Below the pieces are notes generated by a model. That model saw only the letters and a list, made by a program, of their open reading frames with translations, was not told the DNA's origin and searched no databases. This document shows, in pieces, positions 14,231 to 20,003 of a stretch of DNA of 53,625 bases; within the stretch, counting starts at the first letter, position 1; every line of letters begins with the position of its first letter. The stretch is from positions 1-53,625 of IMG/VR virus record IMGVR_UViG_3300002161_000828; one strand, 5' to 3'. The DNA is from a virus. Position numbers and translations under genes: made by a program.

Positions 14231-14704
14231 TTGAAGACTGTTTATCTCGCTGGCCCGGATGTCTTTCTTGAAAATGCAGCAGAGGTGCTCGCAAAGAAAG
14301 CCAAGGTGGTACGTGCACACGGGATGATTCCTCTCAGCCCGCTCGATACTGCCTTATCTGATGCAGGAGAAATTTACGCTGCAAATATTGAACTCATCCA
14401 AAGGTGCGATGCTGTTCTTGCAAATGTCTCTCCATTTCACGGCACCGAGCCCGACAGTGGAACAGTATTTGAAATTGGATACGCTAAGGCACTTAACAAA
14501 ATTATTGTGACATATTCAAATCCTGTCTTCTCTTCGTACAAACAGCGAATAGAGGAGTTCCTAGATAAGTACCCGGCTGAAGGAAGCGACTTTCTTCCTG
14601 AGCCATTTGGACTAAAGCAGAACCTAATGATCTCGAAGGCAGTGGCAGTAGAAACTGAGTTTTTTGAGGTAGCAGTAGATGCGTTAAAGATGCTGCTGCG
14701 GTAA
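14231..14704 (+). CDS. nucleoside 2-deoxyribosyltransferase
   Basis: 157 aa, normal family length. Signature motifs: YLAGPDVF at residues 4-11, DAVLANVSPFHGTEPDSGTVFEIGYAKAL with the conserved Asp and catalytic Glu (about 67-95). It exchanges bases between deoxynucleosides in nucleotide salvage, a useful activity for phage DNA synthesis. The start codon is a TTG at 14231 with a strong SD (AAGGAGAATAAA) and no better ATG nearby. Confidence 0.9.
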   Translation: MKTVYLAGPDVFLENAAEVLAKKAKVVRAHGMIPLSPLDTALSDAGEIYAANIELIQRCDAVLANVSPFHGTEPDSGTVFEIGYAKALNKIIVTYSNPVFSSYKQRIEEFLDKYPAEGSDFLPEPFGLKQNLMISKAVAVETEFFEVAVDALKMLLR

Positions 14705-14712
14705 GAATAAAC

Positions 14713-14787
14713 GGGACTATGGCGCAGCGGTAGCGCAGCGGACTTTTAATCCGTTGGTCGAGGGTTCGAATCCCTCTGGTCCTACCA
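14713..14787 (+). tRNA. tRNA-Lys (TTT)
   Basis: Acceptor GGGACTA/TGGTCCT, anticodon arm CGGA-CTTTTAA-TCCG, T-loop TTCGAAT, CCA encoded. Confidence 0.93.
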
Positions 14788-14794
14788 TCACAAC

Positions 14795-14870
14795 GCGACT
14801 GTAATTCAGGGGATAGAATAACCGGCTTCTACCCGGTATGTCGGGCGTTCGAATCGCTCCAGTCGCGCCA
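14795..14870 (+). tRNA. tRNA-Arg (TCT)
   Basis: Acceptor GCGACTG/CAGTCGC, anticodon arm ACCGG-CTTCTAC-CCGGT, T-arm GGGCG-TTCGAAT-CGCTC, CCA encoded. Confidence 0.92.
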
Positions 14871-14877
14871 TTATTTC

Positions 14878-14914
14878 GGGCCGTTAGCTCAGTGGGAGAG
14901 CAGAGGACTCTAAA
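14878..14914 (+). tRNA. 5' half of an interrupted tRNA
   Basis: GGGCCGT acceptor strand, TA, D-arm GCTC/GAGC, then GAGGA and CTCTAAA of an anticodon arm. The sequence then departs from tRNA. The matching 3' half is at 15329-15361: ACGGCCT there pairs with all seven acceptor bases (one G-U). Read as it stands, the loop would give anticodon CTA, but the break lies in or beside the anticodon. Confidence 0.75.
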
Positions 14915-15245
14915 AACCTCATCTAATAGAGGTAGAACTAAACAAATAATATACGATGGAATAAAATTTCAAGGAAAATGGGAACTTGAATTCTATCAAT
15001 ATTGTGTTCAAAAATCAATACCAATAATTCGTTCAAACGAATGGTTTGAATATGAATGGAATGGCATTCGTAAATATTTTCCAGATTTCTATTTGCCCAA
15101 TTTAGATGCTTACATTGAAGTAAAAGGATACGAAACAGAACGAGATAAAGCAAAATGGAAGTATTTTCCAAAAAAACTGATAGTAATTCGTAAAGAGCAT
15201 ATCGAAAGTATTCGTAGAGATAATTTTTGTGGGCCTATAGCTTAA
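14911..15245 (+). CDS. PD-(D/E)XK endonuclease-like ORF inserted in a tRNA
   Basis: The frame is open from inside tRNA-Arg (14838), through the tRNA 5' half, to a stop inside tRNA-Met. Protein-like sequence starts near RTKQIIYDGIKFQGKWELEFYQY and has the nuclease core YFPDFYLP...AYIEVKG (Asp, Glu-x-Lys). About 105 residues. No ATG, GTG or TTG lies in frame within the insert, so it may be expressed from the ATG at 14838 or be a remnant. Very AT-rich compared with neighbouring tRNAs, pointing to transfer. Confidence 0.6.
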
Positions 15246-15305
15246 TGGTAAAGCGTGGTACTCATAATGCCCGGAGTGTTGGTTCGATTCCAACTGGGCC
15301 TACCA
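15231..15305 (+). tRNA. tRNA-Met (CAT)
   Basis: Acceptor GGGCCTA/TGGGCCT (two wobble pairs), anticodon loop CTCATAA, T-arm GTTGG-TTCGATT-CCAAC, CCA encoded. Anticodon-stem top pair T-C is mismatched. A CAT anticodon could also be a lysidine-modified Ile tRNA. Lies inside the insert that splits the tRNA at 14878. Confidence 0.85.
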
Positions 15306-15328
15306 AAATTATTTTTACTAGTGTAAAA

Positions 15329-15361
15329 TCTTGGTCGTTGGTTCGAAACCAACACGGCCTA
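15329..15361 (+). tRNA. 3' half of the interrupted tRNA
   Basis: TCTTGGTC variable-type sequence, T-arm GTTGG-TTCGAAA-CCAAC and acceptor strand ACGGCCT, discriminator A followed by CA (no CCA). Pairs with the 5' half at 14878. TAAAA occurs at both break points. Confidence 0.75.
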
Positions 15362-15367
15362 CATTAA

Positions 15368-15682
15368 TTACGCGTATTGAGCCTGTGCTCCTACGCCGAA
15401 GGTAGCAACACCTATTGTTTCTCCGTCAAGGGTGTAGACAGATGTATTTGTTGTTGCACCTAGAGTGAATGTTGCTTCTGGCGTATTTTCTGCTTCAATC
15501 GTGTAGACATTAGATTGTGTGGTTGCACCTACACCGAAGGGTGTAGTTCCGGAACCTAATAATGTATCTGATGTAACTGCATTTGTTGCGAAGACACCAA
15601 AAGTTGTTATTTGCGTGTCTTCGGCGTCAAATGTCTGTACAACACTTGCGGATTTTTTTATGAAAACACTTATGAGTGCCAT
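15368..15682 (-). CDS. repetitive virion-type beta protein
   Basis: 104 aa, last gene of a minus-strand set of four. Three imperfect repeats of the pattern ATFGVGA...VYTIEAE (TTPFGVGATTQSNVYTIEAE, ATFTLGATTNTSVYTLDGE, ATFGVGAQAQYA) suggest a beta-structured tail or fibre component. One base separates it from the preceding gene. Precise role unknown. Confidence 0.6.
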   Translation of the reverse strand: MALISVFIKKSASVVQTFDAEDTQITTFGVFATNAVTSDTLLGSGTTPFGVGATTQSNVYTIEAENTPEATFTLGATTNTSVYTLDGETIGVATFGVGAQAQYA

Positions 15683-15683
15683 A

Positions 15684-16217
15684 TCAATATGTAAATGTTG
15701 TTGGAAGAGTAAATCTTAAGCGTGCTATCTTGTATAAATTTCCAGACACAATAGATGTTGTAGCAATTTCCAGATCGGCTCCCGATCCAGGGAGCCCGAC
15801 GGTACCAATTGTATGATTGTAAGCAATGAAGGTAGAAAGGACTGCGCTTCGTGTTTTAAACCAGAACCAAGTTGCAGTTCCTGATGCTGTCGCAGCAACA
15901 TATGTGCCTGAGAAAGTTAGTGTAGATCCAGAAATAGATGCACCGAATGTATTGCCATCATATGCTGAAAAAGTTGCCAAGATGGTAGTACCAACGGGGT
16001 TCCCAGTTGTTGACAATGATGAAACTGCTGGCATAGTTCCGCCCATAAGGGTAATGTCAGATGAACTTGCATTAATGCCTGACGAGCTGACTCGACCAAT
16101 AATTGGGCATGACGGGTTGGTGATGACGAAGGAGTTAGAACCAATCTGAGTGAAACGCGATAAACCATTTGGCGTTGCACCAAACATAAAATCGTTGCTT
16201 AAGCTAATTGTTGGCAT
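15684..16217 (-). CDS. virion/tail structural-type protein
   Basis: 177 aa, rich in Ser, Thr, Gly and Ala with beta patterning (GASISGSTLTFSGTYVAATASGTATWFWF). It begins MPTISLSNDFMFGATPNGLSRFTQIG. Composition and neighbours point to a tail-fibre or decoration protein; no specific family recognised. Confidence 0.6.
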   Translation of the reverse strand: MPTISLSNDFMFGATPNGLSRFTQIGSNSFVITNPSCPIIGRVSSSGINASSSDITLMGGTMPAVSSLSTTGNPVGTTILATFSAYDGNTFGASISGSTLTFSGTYVAATASGTATWFWFKTRSAVLSTFIAYNHTIGTVGLPGSGADLEIATTSIVSGNLYKIARLRFTLPTTFTY

Positions 16218-16226
16218 AGTCGTTCC

Positions 16227-16685
16227 TTAGATAACAGTAATAGTAATACCAATGTCTTGTGGTGTAACAGAGGTTGCGGTACTCAGAACATTGTTTAAGA
16301 ACCGTACAACACCTGTACCGGTGCTTGAAGATACATTCACTACTATGAACTTTGTAGTAGGGATTGTAGATGTCTGTTGGTTTGCAAGAGTCGGCGCTGT
16401 TGACCAAAGGATTGCCCAAGCTGCAGTACCGTTTCTTACCGGAAGAGCAGATGTTGGCAGGGTGCTTGCATATACCGTAATGTTTGAAAATATGGACCAT
16501 ACTGCACCAGTGCTTGTCCATAGAAATGCAGACTGATTGGCGTTGTAAGTTGTTGACCAGTTGTCAATGATTGTCTGTGGAGAGGGCTGGGCACCGCTGT
16601 AAACTGAAATACCGCCTCCTAAACCCTGGCGCACTACTTGCTCTGCAAATGGAACGCGTATACTTTGGTGAAAAGAAATAGCCAT
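16227..16685 (-). CDS. virion/tail structural-type protein
   Basis: 152 aa. Begins MAISFHQSIRVPFAEQVVRQG and contains a GGGISVYSGAQPSPQTIIDNW segment like phage baseplate and fibre proteins, then beta-rich Ser/Thr repeats ending GITITVI. The preceding gene's product ends GITIVTVIS, so the two C-termini are related. Third gene in reading order from the minus-strand start being 16695. Confidence 0.6.
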   Translation of the reverse strand: MAISFHQSIRVPFAEQVVRQGLGGGISVYSGAQPSPQTIIDNWSTTYNANQSAFLWTSTGAVWSIFSNITVYASTLPTSALPVRNGTAAWAILWSTAPTLANQQTSTIPTTKFIVVNVSSSTGTGVVRFLNNVLSTATSVTPQDIGITITVI

Positions 16686-16694
16686 ACAATTTCC

Positions 16695-17198
16695 TTATGA
16701 AATAACTGTTACAATCGTGATGCCTACGGTCTCAAGCGTAGAGTCCTGAGTAACAGGTGCACGAATTGAAAGAACATCACTTGCAGCGAAAGAACCACCT
16801 GCTCCTGAGAAGGTTCCTGTTGCGCTGGTGCTGAAGGTAATTGTTCCTATCTGCGTTCCATTCTTGCTTACTACAAACTGTGCTGAATCACCTGAGGCAA
16901 CTGCTGCCTTTGCAAGAGAACCAGTAAATGAACTTGGAATTACAAATCCTCTTGGCACTGGGAAGTAGAATACCACCGAGTCGGCAGTTGGTTTTCCTTC
17001 AATCGTCAGCGCGATGTCATACAGATTAGCGCTGCTTATTTCTTTCCACGCAGTACCGGTGTAGATGCTTAGCGCTTCAGTATCAGACTTGTAGAACAAT
17101 TCACCCGCAGATGCACTTCCTGGAAATGACGTGCCAGAAATAATAGTTGGGTTCTGAAACACTGAACCTTCACTTAGAGAAATTCCATCAAAAATCAT
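16695..17198 (-). CDS. tail-fibre-type protein, first gene of minus-strand unit
   Basis: 167 aa. The segment SGTSFPGSASAGELFYKSDTEALSIYTGTAWKEI (about 21-54) is the small fibre domain common in T4-like phages and also starts the fibre at 19084. A beta-rich domain with QFVVSKNGTQIGTITFSTSATG follows. A minus-strand AATAAATA lies 28 nt upstream, so the four-gene unit probably has its own late promoter. Confidence 0.7.
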   Translation of the reverse strand: MIFDGISLSEGSVFQNPTIISGTSFPGSASAGELFYKSDTEALSIYTGTAWKEISSANLYDIALTIEGKPTADSVVFYFPVPRGFVIPSSFTGSLAKAAVASGDSAQFVVSKNGTQIGTITFSTSATGTFSGAGGSFAASDVLSIRAPVTQDSTLETVGITIVTVIS

Positions 17199-17225
17199 AG
17201 CAAACTCTCGCCTGTTAGATATAAG

Positions 17226-17233
17226 TATTTATT
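17226..17233 (-). promoter_or_regulatory. late-promoter-like octamer AATAAATA (minus strand)
   Basis: Correctly oriented for the minus-strand structural genes, 27 nt before the 17198 start. Confidence 0.6.
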
Positions 17234-17260
17234 GGAGTTGGTTTAAACTATTCCTTTATA

Positions 17261-17340
17261 AGGGCACCGTTAGATCAGTTGGTTAGATCGTCTGCCTGTC
17301 ACGCAGAAGGCCAGGGGTTCGAGTCCCAGTGCGCCTACCA
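17261..17340 (+). tRNA. tRNA-Asp (GTC), imperfect stems
   Basis: A good anticodon arm TCTGC-CTGTCAC-GCAGA, D-arm GATC/GATC and T-loop TTCGAGT with CCA encoded. The acceptor only pairs with a bulged G (AGG-GCAC / GTGC-G-CCT) and the T-stem keeps three pairs. It may be decaying or unusually folded. Confidence 0.65.
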
Positions 17341-17454
17341 CTATTCATTTTTGCACACTTGGTCAGCGTCCAGGTCGAGGCACCGCTGCTGTGCTGTGCA
17401 GGAACGCTAAATATTCACAATGCATCTAACATTGCATTGAAATACCTAAATAAT

Positions 17455-17462
17455 ATGGGTTT
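17455..17462 (+). promoter_or_regulatory. late-promoter-like octamer CTAAATAA
   Basis: Lies about 37 nt before the lipoprotein start at 17499; a second CTAAATAT occurs at about 17406. Confidence 0.45.
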
Positions 17463-17498
17463 TACAAAAGCCCAGTTTTTACTCAAAAGGAGGTTATT

Positions 17499-17666
17499 AT
17501 GTCAAAGCTTTATGTAGCAATCGTCATCGCAGCTTTTGCAACCCTAGGTCTAGCTGGCTGCCAAGAAACACCAGCCCAAAAGGAAGCAATTCAGGCCAAC
17601 AAGGACTGCGCAAAGAATCCTGAAAAGGAAGAGTGCAAGCAGAAGAAGGCTGGCGGTGGAGACTGA
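17499..17666 (+). CDS. small lipoprotein
   Basis: 55 aa with a very strong SD (AAAGGAGG). A signal peptide with lipobox LAGC puts the lipidated Cys at about residue 21. The short mature part is charged and has two more Cys (DCAKNPEKEEC) that could form a disulphide. It resembles entericidin-size or spanin-like outer-membrane lipoproteins; function not assigned. Confidence 0.8.
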   Translation: MSKLYVAIVIAAFATLGLAGCQETPAQKEAIQANKDCAKNPEKEECKQKKAGGGD

Positions 17667-17687
17667 TAAAATCAGTTGAAGCAGTAC

Positions 17688-17710
17688 TATTGGCGGCTTA
17701 GCCGCCAATA
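17688..17710 (+). terminator. GC-rich hairpin after lipoprotein gene
   Basis: TATTGGCGGC / GCCGCCAATA, 10 bp with a 3-nt loop. No T run follows, so it may be a processing or rho-linked site before tRNA-Gly. Confidence 0.5.
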
Positions 17711-17713
17711 CAC

Positions 17714-17784
17714 GCGGGATTGGTATAGTGGCTGTGCCCTAGCCTTCCAAGCTAGTGAGACCGGATCGTTCCCGGTATCCCGCT
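17714..17784 (+). tRNA. tRNA-Gly (TCC) with altered T-loop
   Basis: Acceptor GCGGGAT/ATCCCGC, anticodon arm CTAGC-CTTCCAA-GCTAG, T-stem ACCGG/CCGGT. The T-loop is ATCGTTC (17765-17771): A54 and T58 replace the usual T54 and A58. Ends T-CA, so no CCA is encoded. Confidence 0.88.
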
Positions 17785-17817
17785 CACGGTTCTATTTTTG
17801 TTGAAATATAAAGTTAT

Positions 17818-17904
17818 TCCGTCCGGGCTGGCTTGGTGAAGGCCTCCGGCTGTTAACCGGAAGGATGCAGGAATGCATGCGAGGATCGTAACCTCGGGAC
17901 GGAG
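17818..17904 (+). tRNA. tRNA-Asn (GTT) with long variable arm and altered T-loop
   Basis: Acceptor TCCGTCC/GGACGGA, anticodon arm TCCGG-CTGTTAA-CCGGA, an 18-nt variable region with ATGC/GCAT hairpin, T-stem CGAGG/CCTCG with loop ATCGTAA. All stems are perfect although the variable arm and T-loop are abnormal. Ends G-CA. Confidence 0.8.
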
Positions 17905-17986
17905 CACAAAATTTCGGAGCGAAAGCTTGGAACGTGAATGGGAACATAGACACCGTCTATAAGTACTTGGGGCCCATATTTATCAA
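17905..17986 (+). other. tRNA spacer with a long imperfect hairpin
   Basis: ATGGG / CCCAT enclose ATAGAC / GTCTAT (about 17938-17976). No ORF and no tRNA is recognised here. Confidence 0.35.
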
Positions 17987-18061
17987 CAGGGTAGGAGGCG
18001 TATTGTAGCCAATTCCGTTTGGAGCGGAGTCGTCCGGGTTCAACTCCAGGTGCTCTGACCA
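17987..18061 (+). tRNA. tRNA with TGG anticodon (Pro), D-loop without GG
   Basis: Acceptor CAGGGTA/TGCTCTG (three wobble pairs), D-arm GGC/GCC with loop GTATTGTA lacking the GG pair, anticodon arm TTCCG-TTTGGAG-CGGAG, T-arm CCGGG-TTCAACT-CCAGG with one mismatch, CCA encoded. A second TGG tRNA follows at 18124. Confidence 0.65.
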
Positions 18062-18123
18062 GAATTACAAGCAAGTCTATAGTTTACTTGCTTGGTGGTC
18101 AATATATAATTACAAAATACAGT

Positions 18124-18199
18124 CTCTCTGAAGTGTTACCAGGTGGCATTCATGATTTGGGTTCATGGGGTCCCAGTTCGAATCTGGGCAGGGAGACCA
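18124..18199 (+). tRNA. tRNA-Pro (TGG)
   Basis: Acceptor CTCTCTG/CAGGGAG, anticodon arm CATGA-TTTGGGT-TCATG, T-arm CCCAG-TTCGAAT-CTGGG, CCA encoded. Confidence 0.85.
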
Positions 18200-18204
18200 A
18201 TTAC

Positions 18205-18258
18205 GGCCCGGTAGCTCACGTTGGTTAGAGCAGCGGCTTCTATTATGTAATTCTTCAT
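18205..18258 (+). pseudogene. 5' tRNA fragment ending at the anticodon
   Basis: GGCCCGG acceptor strand, TA, D-arm GCTC/GAGC, GCGGC and TTCTATT, then non-tRNA sequence up to tRNA-Arg at 18259. No 3' half pairing with GGCCCGG is seen nearby. Like the 14878 half it breaks just after TCTA. Confidence 0.5.
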
Positions 18259-18334
18259 CAGCCCATGGTGAAACTGGAAATGATACAATTCTTCTAAATT
18301 TGTGTTCCCTGTTCGACTCAGGGTGGGCTGACCA
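18259..18334 (+). tRNA. tRNA-Arg (TCT), second copy
   Basis: Acceptor CAGCCCA/TGGGCTG perfect, anticodon loop CTTCTAA in a stem with one T-T mismatch, T-arm CCCTG-TTCGACT-CAGGG, CCA encoded. The D-arm is weak. Confidence 0.75.
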
Positions 18335-18382
18335 AATTTTATGTCGTGTAAATAACTTATCCCTACTCATACCTACCTTTAG

Positions 18383-18916
18383 ATGAGCGCCTACTACCGT
18401 CAAGTTGATCTTGGTGATATTCGAATTATTCAAAAGAAACTTCATGCCCTGTGCATTGAGAAGCACTTCATTTACAGCGGGGTTTTTTGGAATGAGTTTG
18501 ACAATGCACTTGTTCCAGAACTTAATGAGGCGGTTGAGAAAGCACTTGGCACAAAAATATGGTTAGCAGCAGCACTTGTGCTTACTCGCGATAGTTCTAC
18601 GCTGCATACAGATCATATCGTGGGGCAGAGGGGGCAGAAGGCTCGACTCAACATCCCAATTCTCAATTGTGAATCATCTACCACTACCTTCTTTAAGATA
18701 CCTTCGCACTTTTTCCATTTAACCTCTGTGAACAAAGATGGAACTCGAGTGTGGCAGAACAGAGAGTTTTTTACACCTGTAGATTCAGTGGTGCTTGACA
18801 AACCTACCATACTAAGAGTTTCATCACCACATACCGTATTCTGTGGGGGTGTTTTTCCTAGAATATCATTGACACTTAATCTAGAGGAAGACCCTGTAAA
18901 GTACCTTGAGGATTAG
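18383..18916 (+). CDS. 2OG-Fe(II) oxygenase-like protein
   Basis: 177 aa. The iron-binding HxD is LHTDHI (about 73-78), the distal His is SSPHTV (about 152) and the 2-oxoglutarate Arg is PRISLTL. Core strands KARLNIPILNCES and PTILRVSS fit a double-stranded beta helix. Such enzymes hydroxylate proteins or small molecules; several phages carry them, substrate unknown. It stands alone between tRNA genes, without a strong SD. A second member is at 29979. Confidence 0.7.
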   Translation: MSAYYRQVDLGDIRIIQKKLHALCIEKHFIYSGVFWNEFDNALVPELNEAVEKALGTKIWLAAALVLTRDSSTLHTDHIVGQRGQKARLNIPILNCESSTTTFFKIPSHFFHLTSVNKDGTRVWQNREFFTPVDSVVLDKPTILRVSSPHTVFCGGVFPRISLTLNLEEDPVKYLED

Positions 18917-18917
18917 A

Positions 18918-18926
18918 GTATAAATA
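18918..18926 (+). promoter_or_regulatory. TATAAATA octamer before tRNA-Met
   Basis: GTATAAATA is the closest match in the window to the T4 late promoter TATAAATA. It lies only a few bases before tRNA-Met (18931). Confidence 0.4.
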
Positions 18927-18930
18927 CAAG

Positions 18931-19005
18931 TGCGGGCGAGGAAGACAGTAATCCGCTTGGCTCATAACCAAGAGATACCTGGTGCGACTCCAGGGTCCGC
19001 AACCA
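18931..19005 (+). tRNA. tRNA-Met (CAT), unusual elbow
   Basis: Acceptor TGCGGGC/GTCCGCA, anticodon arm CTTGG-CTCATAA-CCAAG, T-stem CCTGG/CCAGG, CCA encoded. The D-loop AGACAGTAA lacks GG and the T-loop TGCGACT has G instead of T at position 55, so both partners of the normal elbow contact are changed together. Confidence 0.82.
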
Positions 19006-19050
19006 TTCCTAAGAGTACCAGTTGTTTTGCTGCCATAATAGTTGTATACT

Positions 19051-19058
19051 CATAAATA
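19051..19058 (+). promoter_or_regulatory. late-promoter-like octamer CATAAATA
   Basis: Lies 25 nt before the fibre gene at 19084. Confidence 0.6.
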
Positions 19059-19083
19059 GCCAGTAGTAATTCTAAAAACTGCT

Positions 19084-19995
19084 ATGCGCATTTACTCTGC
19101 AGAACTCGCCTCGCCTCAGCTAACAGAAGGTACAGCACTATCTAATTTAGTTATTGCATCTGGCTCACAATTCCCTAGCCAGCCTGACAAAGGCGAACTA
19201 TTTTTTAATACGTCAAATGACATACTTTATGTCTATAAAACTTCAAGTTGGATAGCAGTATCCTCCTCTGAGGGTGGTGGCGTTACATCAGTTGCTTTCT
19301 CAACTGGCACTACAGGTTTAACGGTTTCTGGTAGCCCTATTACGTCAACTGGAACAATTACACTTAGTGGAACTTTAGCAGTTGCAAATGGAGGTACTGG
19401 TCAGACAACATATTCTTCAGGTGACTTGCTTGTTGGTACGACAGGCGTGGGTCTTTCTAGACTTTCAAGAGGTACCCAAAACCAAGTTCTTCAGTCAAAT
19501 GGCAACACACTGGTATATGGCAATGTTGCAGTGAATGTGGGCGGTACTGGTTTTACATCATACACAGAGGGTGATTTGATAGTTGGCAATAATACGTCAT
19601 CTCTTTCAAAGATAGCAATTGGTCAAAATGGGTATGTACTTCAGTCAAATGGAAATACACTGGTATATGGTGCGGTAGTTGCATCTGCTGGCGGAACAGG
19701 ACAAATAACCTACGCCCAAGGTGATATCCTTATTGGAAATGTATCGAGTGGTCTTAGCAAACTTACTAGGGGCACGACAAACCAAGTACTCCAATCAAAT
19801 GGAACAACTCTTGTTTATGGAGATGTTGCTGTATCTGTTGGTGGTACTGGTCAATCAACATATGCGCAAGGTGATATCCTCATCGGCAACGCTTCAACAA
19901 GCCTCAATAAGTTGACAATTGGGGCAGATGGAAAAATTCTTCAATCAAATGGTACTACGCTTGTTTACGCCGACATTGATGGTGGAACATACTAA
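19084..19995 (+). CDS. repetitive tail fibre protein
   Basis: 303 aa. N-terminal fibre domain SGSQFPSQPDKGELFFNTSNDILYVYKTSSW (about 27-57), then a TGTTGLTVSGSPITSTGTITLSG segment typical of T4-like aquatic phage fibres. Four 50-residue repeats follow, each VGGTGQTTYxxGDLLIGN...LxKLxxGTxNQVLQSNGTTLVYG, in exact 150-bp register (GGTG codons at 19390, 19540, 19690, 19840). Probably a trimeric host-recognition fibre shaft. Confidence 0.85.
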   Translation: MRIYSAELASPQLTEGTALSNLVIASGSQFPSQPDKGELFFNTSNDILYVYKTSSWIAVSSSEGGGVTSVAFSTGTTGLTVSGSPITSTGTITLSGTLAVANGGTGQTTYSSGDLLVGTTGVGLSRLSRGTQNQVLQSNGNTLVYGNVAVNVGGTGFTSYTEGDLIVGNNTSSLSKIAIGQNGYVLQSNGNTLVYGAVVASAGGTGQITYAQGDILIGNVSSGLSKLTRGTTNQVLQSNGTTLVYGDVAVSVGGTGQSTYAQGDILIGNASTSLNKLTIGADGKILQSNGTTLVYADIDGGTY

Positions 19996-20003
19996 GGTGA
20001 TGT

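Noticed and set aside
14903-14914. Amber suppressor tRNA (CTA anticodon)
   Set aside because: CTA comes from a tRNA half broken at that point; the true anticodon cannot be read.
14878-15361. Group I intron in a tRNA
   Set aside because: No P3-P7 core could be recognised and the insert contains a complete tRNA-Met, which does not fit an intron.
15519-16536. Plus-strand ORFs opposite the minus-strand structural genes
   Set aside because: Antisense shadows; the minus-strand frames have fibre-like composition, tandem starts and a minus-strand promoter.
18019-18386. ORFs over the Pro and Arg tRNAs on both strands
   Set aside because: Their sequences are translations of tRNA cloverleaves.
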